A stretch of DNA of 64,000 nt from contig NZ_JOEV01000033.1 of the NCBI RefSeq assembly GCF_000721105.1, positions 21,017 to 85,016 on the forward strand, written 5' to 3'. Positions 1-12,056 of the stretch are shown here, piece after piece (the first letter of the stretch is position 1; each line of letters opens with the position of its first letter). The notes beneath the pieces are model-generated. The model saw nothing but the letters and a program-made list of their open reading frames with translations. It searched no databases and was not told where the DNA came from. This stretch comes from Streptomyces cellulosae. Lineage in GTDB: Bacteria > Actinomycetota > Actinomycetes > Streptomycetales > Streptomycetaceae. A program made the position numbers and the translations under genes.

Positions 1-2355
1 GCCGCGTTCCTCGCGGCGCGGGCGCTGCTCGGTGACCGGACGGCCGTGCGAGCTGACCAGCTTGGGGGTCCGACGACCGGGCAGCGGGACCGGGGCGTTC
101 AGGCCGTTGTCCGGGCCGGCCGCGCCCGCGCCCGTGGGTTCGGGCCCGCGGACGTCGTGGGTGTCCTCGTGCTCCTTGGCGTGGCCGCCCACCGCGGTGT
201 CGTCCGTGAGGGCGAGGGAGCGGCGCGGGCGGAACAGTCCCCCGCGTTCGCTGTCCTCGTCGTCGAGGGCGCCCGGGAAGTCGTCGAGGGTGTCCAGGTC
301 GACGGGCGCCTCCAACTCGACCGGACCGTCCAGGAGCGCGGGAGCCGGCCCGGGCAGCTGCGTCCGCGCCGGGGAGAGCGAGGCGCGGCGGGGCTCCTCC
401 CGTTCGGCCTCCTTGGGCTGCAGGGGCCGGTCGAGGCGGAAGCCGATGCCGTTGGTGTCCGGGACGTCGTCCGTCAGCAGGGTGTCCGGGATGAACACGA
501 CGGCCGTCGTGCCGCCGTACGGCGACGGCTGCAGGGAGACCCGGACGTGCTGCCGCTGGGCGAGCCGACTGACCACGAACAGACCCAGCCGGTCGGTGTC
601 GGACAGTTCGAACTCGGGGGTTTCCGCGAGCCGCAGGTTGGCGTCCAGCAGCGCGTCGGCCGCCATGCCGAGGCCGCGGTCGTGGATCTCCAGGGTGAAT
701 CCGTTGGCGACGCGCTCGCCGACGACCTGGACGGCGGTGTGTGGCGGGGAGAACACCGTGGCGTTCTCCAGGAGTTCGGCGACGAGGTGGGTGAGGTCGG
801 CGACGGCGGGGCCGGTGACGGCGACCCGGGGCAGTCGGCGGACCTCGATGCGCTCGTAGTCCTCGACCTCGGCGACGGCGGCGCGGACCACGTCCATCAG
901 CTGCACCGGCTTGCGCCACTGCCGGGAAGGGGCGGCGCCGGAAAGGATCACCAGGCCCTCGGCGTGCCGGCGCATACGGGTGGTGAGGTGGTCGAGGCGG
1001 AACAGGTCGGCGAGTTCGTCGGTGTCCTCGGTCCTGCGTTCCATGGTGTCGAGCAGGGTGAGCTGCTTGTGGAGCAGGACCTGGCTGCGGCGGGCGAGGT
1101 TCACGAAGACCTCGGAGACCCCGGCCCGCAACTCGGCCTGCTTGACGGCCGCTTCGACGGCGGCGCGTTGCAGGGTGTTGAGGGCCTGGCCGACGTCCCC
1201 GATCTCGTTCCTGTCGTACTCCAGGCGCGGGACCTCGGTCTTCACGTCCACCTGTTCGCCCGCCGAGAGGCGGCGCATGACGCTGGGCAGCCGTACGCCG
1301 GACGCCTCGTGGGCCTCCAGGCGCAGCTGCCGCAGGTCACGGATGAGGGTGCGGCCGACACGCACGGACAGGATGAGCGAGGCGATCAGGGCGATCAGGC
1401 CGAGGCCTCCGGCGACGGACGCCTTGATGATGACACCCATCGCGCTCGGGCGGACACGGTCCTGATAGCGGTCGTTCGCCTGGTCGTTGAGGGTGGCGAG
1501 TTCGTCGAGCACATTGCCGGCGGCCGCGTCCCAGCTCTTGGCGGTGACGGACCCGGGGGTGCCGGTGTCGGACGTGACGACGGCCTGTTCGGCCGACCGC
1601 AGGGGAGCGGTGGTGGCGTTCTTCCAGAAACTCTCGTAGCGCTCCCGCTCCGACGAGGGCAGCACCGGCAGGCTGATGTCGTACAGCAGGGTGCGCTGGG
1701 CGGCGAGGTCGGAGACGTCTCGGGCCTCCTCGCGGGAGACCTTCCCGACCACCAGGGCGGAACCGAGGAGGGCGTCCTCGCGGGAGAGCAGCTCCCGGGC
1801 GCGGGTGATGTTCACCAGGGCGCGGGCCTGCTTGTCCAACTCGACGCTGTCGACGCCGTCGAGGGACGCCAGAAGGGTGTAGCAGGGGTCGACGAGGCGG
1901 TTGTACAGGTCGAGGGCCTGGGACCGGGTCACGGTGCCCTCCTCGACGCTGCGCCGCAGCGAGTCGATGCCGTCGAAGGCGTCCAGGACGGCGGTGACGC
2001 GTTCGTCGTCGTCCGCGTCCATGCCGTCACGGGCGTCGGGATCCGTCGCGTTCGCGCGGAGCTTGGTGACGGCGTCATCGGTGGCGTCACGGGTGGTGCG
2101 CAGCGCCGACAGCGCGTCCGACGCCCGGGGATCGGCGAGGTAGACAAGAGTCTGGCGGCGTTCCTGTTGCAGAACGCGAACGGTGTCCTCGGTGGGGTAG
2201 CCGATCTTCTCCACCAGGGACGAGACCTGGAACAGCTGGGCCACTTCCCGGCCCGTGAGTACCGTGGCGAAACCCCAGATCGCGACCAGGGACACCAGCG
2301 GCACGAGAAGCAGCGCCACGATCTTCCGGCGGATCGACTTCCCGCGAAAGCGCAT
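1..2355 (-). CDS. Nitrate/nitrite-sensing (NIT) sensor histidine kinase, CvnA-like, 3' end cut off by the window
   Basis: The frame is open for 785 codons from the ATG at 2355 to base 1, so the C terminus is missing. The protein starts MRFRGKSIRRKIVALLLVPL, a basic stretch followed by a first membrane helix (about residues 11-33). An extracellular NIT-type helical sensor follows (about 45-290), then a second helix (about 305-332), a HAMP linker, a dimerisation helix (LARRSQVLLHKQ, about 417) and a HATPase domain with N box ELLENATVFSPP (about 522) and G box DRGLGMAAD. The tail is Pro/Asp-rich and looks disordered. This order is that of CvnA proteins of Streptomyces conservons, where roadblock, DUF742 and GTPase genes normally follow; those would lie beyond the left edge. 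The conservon assignment is inference. The RBS GGGGGAGG sits just before the ATG. Confidence 0.85.
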   Translation of the reverse strand, partial: MRFRGKSIRRKIVALLLVPLVSLVAIWGFATVLTGREVAQLFQVSSLVEKIGYPTEDTVRVLQQERRQTLVYLADPRASDALSALRTTRDATDDAVTKLRANATDPDARDGMDADDDERVTAVLDAFDGIDSLRRSVEEGTVTRSQALDLYNRLVDPCYTLLASLDGVDSVELDKQARALVNITRARELLSREDALLGSALVVGKVSREEARDVSDLAAQRTLLYDISLPVLPSSERERYESFWKNATTAPLRSAEQAVVTSDTGTPGSVTAKSWDAAAGNVLDELATLNDQANDRYQDRVRPSAMGVIIKASVAGGLGLIALIASLILSVRVGRTLIRDLRQLRLEAHEASGVRLPSVMRRLSAGEQVDVKTEVPRLEYDRNEIGDVGQALNTLQRAAVEAAVKQAELRAGVSEVFVNLARRSQVLLHKQLTLLDTMERRTEDTDELADLFRLDHLTTRMRRHAEGLVILSGAAPSRQWRKPVQLMDVVRAAVAEVEDYERIEVRRLPRVAVTGPAVADLTHLVAELLENATVFSPPHTAVQVVGERVANGFTLEIHDRGLGMAADALLDANLRLAETPEFELSDTDRLGLFVVSRLAQRQHVRVSLQPSPYGGTTAVVFIPDTLLTDDVPDTNGIGFRLDRPLQPKEAEREEPRRASLSPARTQLPGPAPALLDGPVELEAPVDLDTLDDFPGALDDEDSERGGLFRPRRSLALTDDTAVGGHAKEHEDTHDVRGPEPTGAGAAGPDNGLNAPVPLPGRRTPKLVSSHGRPVTEQRPRREERG

Positions 2356-2768
2356 GGCCTCCCCCAGCTCGACCCCCTCCGACAGGGGGTACACATGTGC
2401 GTCAACAAACGGCGCGAGCCTACTACCGACGCGCACGTAACTCGAAGACCGGTCCGGAAGCCGAACTTCCGCACCGGCGGCAAGACATACGGAGTTGTCC
2501 GCTCATTACGGGAGATTGCCTCCTGCCCTCCCTCCGCCGCCGGAGGAACGGACGGGATGGGGTGACTGGCCAGTTGGCCGGATTTTTACGGTCCTTGGGA
2601 ATCTTGGACGTGTGTTGTTCGTCCTTCTCCATGGGAGTTGGAGGCGGAATCGGCCACAGGAGCCGCATCCCGTAACCGGGCGGCGTAAAACAGCGCATGC
2701 CGGGCAGCCACTGGGGAGCCGGGTTTTCGGACGCGGGGCAGGCGGTTTGGCCGGCGGTGGGGAGTGAC
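2356..2768. other. Intergenic region, 413 bp, divergent promoters expected
   Basis: This gap separates the minus-strand kinase from the plus-strand membrane-protein gene, so both promoters should lie here. The base composition is less GC-rich than the flanking genes (for example around 2575-2640). Overlapping open frames on both strands show no recognisable protein and no conserved RNA. No clear -35/-10 pair stands out. Confidence 0.4.
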
Positions 2769-3506
2769 ATGGTGATGGGCACGGCGGAGCGGCACAAAGC
2801 GCCGTCGGACGGCGAGGAGAGCGACGTGGTGGCACAACTGACGGCGCGACGGGCCCTCGATGCGCCGGATCGCGACATTCCGACAGACGGACAGAAGACG
2901 GCAGGAAAACACGGGGTGACGACAGCCACGCCGGACGGTATGACGGCGTGTGCGGACTCGGCGCCCGCGGCAGCCGACGTCACGTCCAGCAGTCCGAGGA
3001 AGACCGCCAGGTCCGGGGAACGCCAGGCGGCCGAGGCACGTGGCGAAACGGCCGAGGGACGGCGGGGAGCTTCCGCCGCGGCCGAAGGACGCGACGTGGC
3101 CGAAGAGAAGCCGTACTACCGGCCGTTGTGGGTCGAGGAGCCGGCGCGTCGACGCCGGTTGCCCGATCCGGTGCGGACCTCGGCGGTGCGGGCGGTGATG
3201 ATCATCGCCGTGACGCTGGTCCAGGCCATGGTCGCCTTCCTGTGCACCATGGCTGGTTCCTGGCTGGCGTTCCCGATGGTGCTGAGCAGTGTGGCGAGCA
3301 CGGTGGTGGCCACCTGGGGCGCGCTCGACGTCTGGGTGACGCGCCAGGTGTGGAACCAGCGCAACGGCGTGGTGTCCACGCCCAGCAGTACCGCGCGCGC
3401 CCTGCGACGCGAGCGGCGCAAGGCCCGTCGACAGGCGCGGGCCACCGAGCGGACGCAGGAGCGGATACGCCGGCGGGAGGGCGCCGGTCAGGTGGCGCAC
3501 TCCTGA
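2769..3506 (+). CDS. Hypothetical membrane protein with disordered N terminus
   Basis: 245 residues. I chose the ATG at 2769 because GGGGAG lies just upstream; the frame stays open further back without a better start. The first ~125 residues are low-complexity (Ala, Glu, Arg, Thr) and probably disordered. A short motif PYYRPLWVEEP precedes two hydrophobic segments (AVMIIAVTLVQAMVAFLCTM and a following segment around WLAFPMVLSSVASTVVATW), and the tail is a strongly basic RRERRKARRQAR helix. This suggests a small inner-membrane protein with cytoplasmic ends. It meets the ferredoxin reductase gene tail to tail, one base apart. I recognise no family and assign no function. Confidence 0.6.
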   Translation: MVMGTAERHKAPSDGEESDVVAQLTARRALDAPDRDIPTDGQKTAGKHGVTTATPDGMTACADSAPAAADVTSSSPRKTARSGERQAAEARGETAEGRRGASAAAEGRDVAEEKPYYRPLWVEEPARRRRLPDPVRTSAVRAVMIIAVTLVQAMVAFLCTMAGSWLAFPMVLSSVASTVVATWGALDVWVTRQVWNQRNGVVSTPSSTARALRRERRKARRQARATERTQERIRRREGAGQVAHS

Positions 3507-3507
3507 C

Positions 3508-4692
3508 TCAGAGCGCGGCCGGCTGTGCCCGGCTCCGCCCTCGGGCCAGTTCCCGACGTGCGCGCGTGAACGGCCGGGGTCGGTCCACGGAGAGCACCGC
3601 GGTCGTACGGCCGTCCCGTTCGTACAGGGCGAGGAAGCCGCCGTCGGCCGGGGCGCCGTCGATGAGTTCGCCCTCGGCGAGGCGGACGGTGTCCCCGTCC
3701 CGGCGGCGGCCGGCGAACTGGATGCGCGCACCGTACTGGTCCGACCAGAAGTAGGGCAGCGACCGCGCCGTCTCGACGGTGCGCCCGGCGAGCAGGTTGG
3801 CCACGGCGACGCGGGGCTGTTCGGTCGCGGAGGTCCAGTGCTCGGCCCGGCTGCCGCCGACGCGGGCGACGTCGCCGACGGCGACCACCTGCGGCAGCGC
3901 CGTCACACAGCCGTCGTCGCACAGCACCCCGTCGTGCAGGGCGAGCGTCGAGCCCACCAGCCAGCCGGTGTTGGGGGTGGCCCCGATGCCGACGATCACG
4001 ATGTCGGCCGGCAGGGTGCGGCCGTCGGAGAGTTCGACGCCGGTGACGCAGCCGGTGCCGCGCAGCCCGGTCACGCCGGTACCCGTGACCAGGTCCACCC
4101 CGCCGCGCCGGTGCAGTGCGGCGCACACGGCGGCCATCTCGGCGCCCAGGTGCGGCACGAGCGGGAGCGGGGCGGCCTCGACGACCGTGACGGTGTGGCC
4201 GAGGGCGGCGCAGGAGGAGGCGGTCTCGGCACCGATGAAGCCGCCGCCGATGACGACGACCTGGCGCAGGCCGTCGGCGAGTTCGGCGCGCAGGGCACGG
4301 GCGTCGTCGAGGGTGCGCAGGGTGTGGACGCCGACCGGACCACCACCCGGCAGGCGCCGGGCCGAGGCACCGGTGGCGATGACGACGCCGTCGGTGGACA
4401 CGGTGCGGCCGCCGTCGAGCAGGACGGTGCGGCCGCGCGCGTCCAGACCGCGGGCGCGGGTGCCGAGCAGCCACTCGGCGCCGAGCCCGGTGGTCTCCTC
4501 GTCGTCCGCGAGGAGAAGGTGGTCCTCACCGGCGCGGCCGGTGAGGAAGTCCTTGGAGAGGGGAGGCCGGTCATAGGGGCGATGGGGTTCGTCGCCGACG
4601 ATCACCAGTCGTCCGTCGAAGCCCTGGGCGCGCAGTTCCCGGGCCGCGTACAGACCGGAGAGACTGGCGCCGACGACGGTCACGGTCCTCAT
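3508..4692 (-). CDS. FAD/NAD-dependent ferredoxin reductase of the Rieske oxygenase system
   Basis: 394 residues. The ATG at 4692 gives MRTVTVVGASLSGLYAAREL, a GxSxxG FAD dinucleotide motif right at the N terminus. The NAD(P) motif GGGFIGAE lies near residue 150 and the second FAD motif (VVAVGDVAR) near residue 295. Length and order fit BphA4/CamA-type reductases, which pass electrons from NADH to a Rieske or [2Fe-2S] ferredoxin. The small Rieske ferredoxin gene lies directly upstream on the same strand, so the two form a short electron-transfer operon. The likely client is the Rieske oxygenase at 12057-13292. That pairing is inference from context; no other oxygenase is present in the window. 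Confidence 0.85.
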   Translation of the reverse strand: MRTVTVVGASLSGLYAARELRAQGFDGRLVIVGDEPHRPYDRPPLSKDFLTGRAGEDHLLLADDEETTGLGAEWLLGTRARGLDARGRTVLLDGGRTVSTDGVVIATGASARRLPGGGPVGVHTLRTLDDARALRAELADGLRQVVVIGGGFIGAETASSCAALGHTVTVVEAAPLPLVPHLGAEMAAVCAALHRRGGVDLVTGTGVTGLRGTGCVTGVELSDGRTLPADIVIVGIGATPNTGWLVGSTLALHDGVLCDDGCVTALPQVVAVGDVARVGGSRAEHWTSATEQPRVAVANLLAGRTVETARSLPYFWSDQYGARIQFAGRRRDGDTVRLAEGELIDGAPADGGFLALYERDGRTTAVLSVDRPRPFTRARRELARGRSRAQPAAL

Positions 4693-4783
4693 GCGGTACG
4701 GCTCCTGTCGCTCGGCGGGGTGTGCGGGGCCGCCGTACGGAAGGAAATGCCCCGCGAGGCCGTACGCCACTGGTTCACAGCCT

Positions 4784-5107
4784 TCATGCGGCGGTCCCCT
4801 CCTGCGCGGTGAGGTGGACGTGGACGACACCGTCGTCGACCGTGACACGGTGGGTGCGCACGGACCGCCGGGCCGGGAGGCAGGTCGGCCGCCCCGTACG
4901 GAGATCGAATGAAGCGGCGTGCAGCGGGCATTCGACCAGACAGCCTTCCAGCCAGCCCTCCGAGAGCGAGGCGTCCTGGTGGGTGCAGGTGTCGTCGATG
5001 GCGTACAGCTGACCGTCGTCGGTGCGGAACACGGCGATGGGCGGTGTCGTCTCCATACGGACGGACTCGCCCTCGGGGAGGTCTTCGAGGCGGCAGACGG
5101 GAATCAC
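4784..5107 (-). CDS. Rieske [2Fe-2S] ferredoxin
   Basis: 107 residues from a GTG start at 5107. The Rieske cluster ligands are visible as CTHQD and CPLHAASF, separated by 16 residues as in stand-alone oxygenase ferredoxins (BphA3/HcaC type). No membrane segment or signal is present, so it should be a soluble cytoplasmic electron carrier. The reductase gene follows 91 bases downstream on the same strand. The promoter must lie in the divergent region shared with iclR, where a candidate operator sits at 5306-5345. A separate ferredoxin plus reductase differs from the single fused GbcB-type partner used by pseudomonad betaine monooxygenase. Confidence 0.9.
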   Translation of the reverse strand: MIPVCRLEDLPEGESVRMETTPPIAVFRTDDGQLYAIDDTCTHQDASLSEGWLEGCLVECPLHAASFDLRTGRPTCLPARRSVRTHRVTVDDGVVHVHLTAQEGTAA

Positions 5108-5305
5108 GGGCCCCCCTCTCGGTCCGGGACACTAGGTCCGGACCTGTGTGGTCCAGGCGGGAACAGGGAGTACGGACCGGTGCGGTCCGCAGTTCGCGGC
5201 GTGTTGGGGCGTCACTGGTCCAGCACGTCGAAGTCGAAGCTGTCGGACCGGCGGCGGTCCGCACCGTCCGGCCCCCTTCCGGGCGCAGGACGCTTCGGTA
5301 ACATG

Positions 5306-5345
5306 ATGTTTCACATGGCGCACGAGCAAGCGCTATGCGCAACAG
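5306..5345 (+). promoter_or_regulatory. Candidate IclR operator, copy 1, between ferredoxin and iclR
   Basis: This 40-bp element begins ATGTTTCACATGGCGCA and ends TATGCGCAACAG, with ten unrelated bases between the conserved ends. An element with the same ends and the same total length lies at 6427-6466 before mscR. It occupies the 320-bp divergent gap (5108-5427) between the ferredoxin and iclR genes, the expected place for autoregulation and control of both directions. Binding by the adjacent IclR protein is inferred; no motif search was run. Confidence 0.55.
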
Positions 5346-5427
5346 AATCCGGGCGGGACGACCGTCGCGTCAAGGGTTTCCCGCAGATGCGGCCCGAACC
5401 GGGCCCACAGGTGGTGAGAGTTGAGCC

Positions 5428-6255
5428 ATGACCCGCACGCAGAAGCAGGCCGACGGTAGCGAGGAGAAGGCCGCGAACCCGGAGAAGAACGGCAGAGGGG
5501 CGGGCAGCGCCGTCCAGTCGGTGGACCGCGCCGTGAGCGTCCTGGAGATCCTCGCCCGGCACGGCGAGGCGGGCGTCACCGAGATCGCCGACGAACTGGA
5601 CGTGCACAAGTCGACCGCGTTCCGGCTGCTCGGCGTCCTGGAGAACCGCGGCCTGGTGGCCCAGGCCAAGGACCGCGGCAAGTACTACCTGGGGGCCGGT
5701 GTACTACGCCTGGCGGGGGCGGCGGCAGTACGGCTGGACATCTCCCAGGAGGGCGTCCCGGTGTGCCGGGAGGTCGCGGACGAGCTGGGCGAGACGGTCA
5801 ACATCGCGGTCCTGGACGACGACGCGGCGGTCAACATCATGCAGGCCCGCGGCACCGCGTCCGTGACCGCGCAGAACTGGCTGGGCCGGCGCACCCCGCT
5901 GCACGCCACCTCCAGCGGCAAGGTGCTCCTGGCGCACATGCCGCCCACCCTGCGCGAGGGGCTGCTCGCCCGCGCGCTGCCGCGCTTCACGGAGCGGACC
6001 ATCACCGGCGCGTCGGTCCTGCGGGGCGAGCTGGAGGCCGTGGTGGAACAGGGCTACGCCCTCACCATCGAGGAGTTGGAGCTGGGCCTGGCGGCGGCGT
6101 CCGCCCCTGTCCGCGCCCACGACGGCAAGGTGATCGCCGCGATCAGCGTGTCGGGGCCGGTGTACCGGCTGAACAGCGACCGTCTGCCGGAGGTCGCCAA
6201 GCGCACGGTGGCGGCCGGCGCCGAACTGTCCCGCCGGATGGGATACGGCTTCTGA
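5428..6255 (+). CDS. IclR-family transcriptional regulator of the choline/betaine cluster
   Basis: 275 residues. A polar N-terminal extension (about 1-30) precedes an IclR winged helix-turn-helix (SVDRAVSVLEILARHGEAGV, then DELDVHKSTAFRLLGVLENR, about 31-95). The effector-binding domain runs to the C terminus, with typical LHATSSGKVLLAHMP and an end-of-domain APVRAHDGKVIAAISVSGP. These proteins bind small molecules in the C-terminal domain. The gene is divergent from the ferredoxin-reductase pair and is followed by the mscR operon. A strong terminator at 6306-6338 separates iclR from mscR, so mscR needs its own promoter. The ligand is unknown; choline, betaine or a degradation product would fit the context. 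Confidence 0.9.
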   Translation: MTRTQKQADGSEEKAANPEKNGRGAGSAVQSVDRAVSVLEILARHGEAGVTEIADELDVHKSTAFRLLGVLENRGLVAQAKDRGKYYLGAGVLRLAGAAAVRLDISQEGVPVCREVADELGETVNIAVLDDDAAVNIMQARGTASVTAQNWLGRRTPLHATSSGKVLLAHMPPTLREGLLARALPRFTERTITGASVLRGELEAVVEQGYALTIEELELGLAAASAPVRAHDGKVIAAISVSGPVYRLNSDRLPEVAKRTVAAGAELSRRMGYGF

Positions 6256-6305
6256 CCGACCCGGGCGCGGACGCGCGACCGAAGGGAATCGCACCACACC
6301 GACCG

Positions 6306-6338
6306 CGGCGCGGGACCGGGATCCCTGGTCCCGCGCCG
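6306..6338 (+). terminator. Intrinsic terminator after iclR
   Basis: A perfect 12-bp stem pairs CGGCGCGGGACC (6306-6317) with GGTCCCGCGCCG (6327-6338). It lies about 50 bases after the iclR stop and before the mscR promoter. No long U-run follows, which is usual in Streptomyces. Confidence 0.75.
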
Positions 6339-6426
6339 TCGTGTGTCCGGCAGGTTTCGTCCCACAGGTTCCTTTTGCCAAGGGTTAACTCGCACCCCTT
6401 GACGGCCACTCGTCGGCGTTCCCACT

Positions 6427-6466
6427 ATGTTCCCCATAGCGCAACCCATCGTGCATTGCGCAACAG
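6427..6466 (+). promoter_or_regulatory. Candidate IclR operator, copy 2, in front of mscR
   Basis: This 40-bp element begins ATGTTCCCCATAGCGCA and ends CATTGCGCAACAG. It is a spaced match to the element at 5306-5345. It ends 15 bases before the mscR start codon, so a bound protein would probably block transcription or early elongation. Each element contains two copies of a CAT-N-GCGCA-like half, arranged as a direct repeat about 22 bases apart. Confidence 0.55.
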
Positions 6467-6481
6467 CAGAGGAGCTTGGTT

Positions 6482-7563
6482 GTGCCCCACGAGGTCCGTG
6501 CCGTAGTCGCTGTGAAGAAGGGCGCACCCGTCGAGGTGCAGACGATCGTCGTCCCCGATCCGGGTCCCGGAGAGGTGCTCGTGGCCGTGCAGGCGTGCGG
6601 GGTCTGCCACACGGACCTGCACTACCGCGAGGGTGCGATCAACGACGAGTTCCCGTTCCTGCTGGGCCATGAGGCAGCCGGCACGATCGAAGCGGTCGGC
6701 GAGGGAGTCACCGACCTGGCACCCGGCGACTACGTGGTGCTGGCGTGGCGCGCCCCGTGCGGTTCCTGCCGTTCCTGTCGCCGGGGCCGCCCCTGGTACT
6801 GCTTCGACTCCCGCAACGCCACCCAGCCGATGACCCTGCTGGACGGCACCCCGCTCAGCAACGCCCTCGGCATCGGAGCGTTCGCCGAGAAGACGCTGGT
6901 CGCGGCGGGCCAGGCGGTGAAGATCGACCCGGCCGCCCGTCCCGAGGCCGCGGGCCTGATCGGCTGCGGAGTGATGGCGGGCTACGGCGCCGCGGTGAAC
7001 ACCGGCCGCGTCGGCCGCGGCGACTCGGTCGCCGTCATCGGCTGCGGCGGCGTCGGCAACGCGGCCATCGCGGGCGCCTGCCTGAACGGCGCCATGAAGG
7101 TCATCGCCGTCGACATCGACGACAAGAAGCTCGACCAGGCGGAGAAGTTCGGCGCCACGCACACCGTCAACTCGCGGGGCACCGACCCCGTGGAGGCGGT
7201 CCGCGCACTCACCGACGGCTTCGGCGTGGACATCGCGATCGACGCGGTGGGCCGCCCGGAGACCTTCAAGCAGGCCTTCTACATGCGCGACCACGCGGGC
7301 CTGCTGGTCCAGGTCGGCGTGCCCTCCCCCGAGATGAAGGTCGAACTGCCGCTGATCGACGTGTTCTCGCGCGGCGGCGCCATCAAGTCGTCCTGGTACG
7401 GCGACTGCCTGCCGAGCCGCGACTTCCCGTTCCTGATCGACCAGTACCTGTACGGGCTGCTGGACCTGAACGCCTTCGTCAGCGAGACCATCGCGCTCGA
7501 CCAGGTCGAGGAGGCCTTCGCCAAGATGCACCGGGGCGAGGTGCTGCGCTCGGTGGTGGTGCT

Positions 7564-7567
<4 letters not shown>
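6482..7567 (+). CDS. mscR: S-(hydroxymethyl)mycothiol dehydrogenase (mycothiol-dependent formaldehyde dehydrogenase)
   Basis: 361 residues, the usual length for MscR. The GTG at 6482 is preceded by GAGGAG at a spacing of seven. It is a zinc-dependent medium-chain dehydrogenase: catalytic zinc ligands in [14 protein letters not shown] and GHEAAG, a structural-zinc Cys cluster [15 protein letters not shown], and an NAD motif [13 protein letters not shown]. It oxidises the formaldehyde-mycothiol adduct to S-formylmycothiol with NAD. The adjacent hydrolase overlaps its stop (GTGA). Placed among demethylating oxidases, it handles the formaldehyde from betaine, dimethylglycine and sarcosine breakdown. 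Family identity is strong; the cluster-specific role is inferred from position. Confidence 0.88.
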
Positions 7568-10858
<3,291 letters not shown>

Positions 10859-10890
10859 GGCACCCCAAGGACGCCCACAGGAGGCCCTCT

Positions 10891-12045
10891 GTGTCCCCCA
10901 CCTACGACGTGATCGTCATCGGTCTCGGCGGCATGGGCAGCGCCGCCGCCCACCACCTGTCCGCGCGCGGCGCCCGGGTTCTCGGCCTGGAGAAGTTCGG
11001 TCCGGTGCACAACCGCGGCTCCAGCCACGGCGGTTCGCGGATCACCCGGCAGTCGTACTTCGAGGACCCCGCGTACGTCCCGCTGCTGCTGCGCGCCTAC
11101 GAGCTGTACGAGGAGCTGGAGCGGGCCACCGGCCGGGAGATAGCGATCCTGCCCGGCGGAGTGATGGTCGGCCGCCCCGACTCCCGGACTGTCTCCGGCT
11201 CGCTGCTCTCCGCCCAGCAGTGGGACCTGCCGCACGAGATGCTGGACGCCAAGGAGATCCGCCGCCGCTTCCCGACGCTGACGCCGAAGGACGACGAGGT
11301 GGCCCTGTACGAGAACAAGGCGGGTCTGCTCCGCCCCGAGAACACCGTCGCCGCCCATCTCCAGCTCGCCACCCGCCAGGGCGCCGACCTGCACTTCGAA
11401 GAACCCATGACGCGCTGGGAGCCGTACCGGGACGGCGTGCGCGTTCACACGGCCGAGGACACCTACACCGCGTCCCAGCTGGTGATCTGCCCGGGCGCGT
11501 GGGCGCCGCGGCTGCTCACCGACATCGGAGTGCCGTTCACCATCGAACGGCAGGTCATGTACTGGTTCCAGCCCAAGCGGGGAGTCGAGCCCTTCCTGCC
11601 CGAGAACCACCCCATCTACATCTGGGAGGACGCGGCCGGCGTCCAGGTGTACGGCTTCCCCTCCATCGACGGCCCCGAACTCGGAGCCAAGGTCGCCTTC
11701 TTCCGCAAGGGACAGGTGACCACTCCGGAGACCATCGACCGGACGGTCCACCAGGACGAGATCAAGGCGATGGCCGACCACATGGCCGGGTGCGTCCCGG
11801 ACCTCCCGGGCGCCTTCCTCAAGGCCGCGACCTGCATGTACTCCACCACCCCCGACGAGCACTTCGTCATCGCCCGCCATCCCGCGCACCCGGAGTCGGT
11901 CACCGTGGCCTGCGGGTTCTCCGGGCACGGCTTCAAGTTCGTGCCCGTGGTCGGTGAGATCCTCGCCGACCTCGCCCTGACCGGCAGCACCGAGCACCCC
12001 ATCGGCCTGTTCGACCCCGCCCGCCTCGCCGCCGCGCCCGTCTGA
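10891..12045 (+). CDS. Monomeric sarcosine oxidase (SoxA/SolA family)
   Basis: 384 residues from GTG at 10891, preceded by GGAGG. The N-terminal FAD motif [20 protein letters not shown] is followed by [20 protein letters not shown], characteristic of monomeric sarcosine and N-methyltryptophan oxidases. The Cys that covalently holds FAD is visible near the C-terminal third in [17 protein letters not shown], and the substrate-loop end [20 protein letters not shown] is present. It is 32 bases downstream of the dimethylglycine oxidase in the same operon. The expected reaction is sarcosine + O2 to glycine, formaldehyde and H2O2, the last demethylation of the pathway. Confidence 0.9.
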   Translation: MSPTYDVIVIGLGGMGSAAAHHLSARGARVLGLEKFGPVHNRGSSHGGSRITRQSYFEDPAYVPLLLRAYELYEELERATGREIAILPGGVMVGRPDSRTVSGSLLSAQQWDLPHEMLDAKEIRRRFPTLTPKDDEVALYENKAGLLRPENTVAAHLQLATRQGADLHFEEPMTRWEPYRDGVRVHTAEDTYTASQLVICPGAWAPRLLTDIGVPFTIERQVMYWFQPKRGVEPFLPENHPIYIWEDAAGVQVYGFPSIDGPELGAKVAFFRKGQVTTPETIDRTVHQDEIKAMADHMAGCVPDLPGAFLKAATCMYSTTPDEHFVIARHPAHPESVTVACGFSGHGFKFVPVVGEILADLALTGSTEHPIGLFDPARLAAAPV

Positions 12046-12056
12046 GGAGCACGCCC

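Noticed and set aside
46..2565. Long plus-strand open frame of 839 codons over the kinase gene
   Set aside because: It is the high-GC shadow of the minus-strand histidine kinase, whose HAMP and HATPase motifs are clear; the plus-strand translation is low-complexity.
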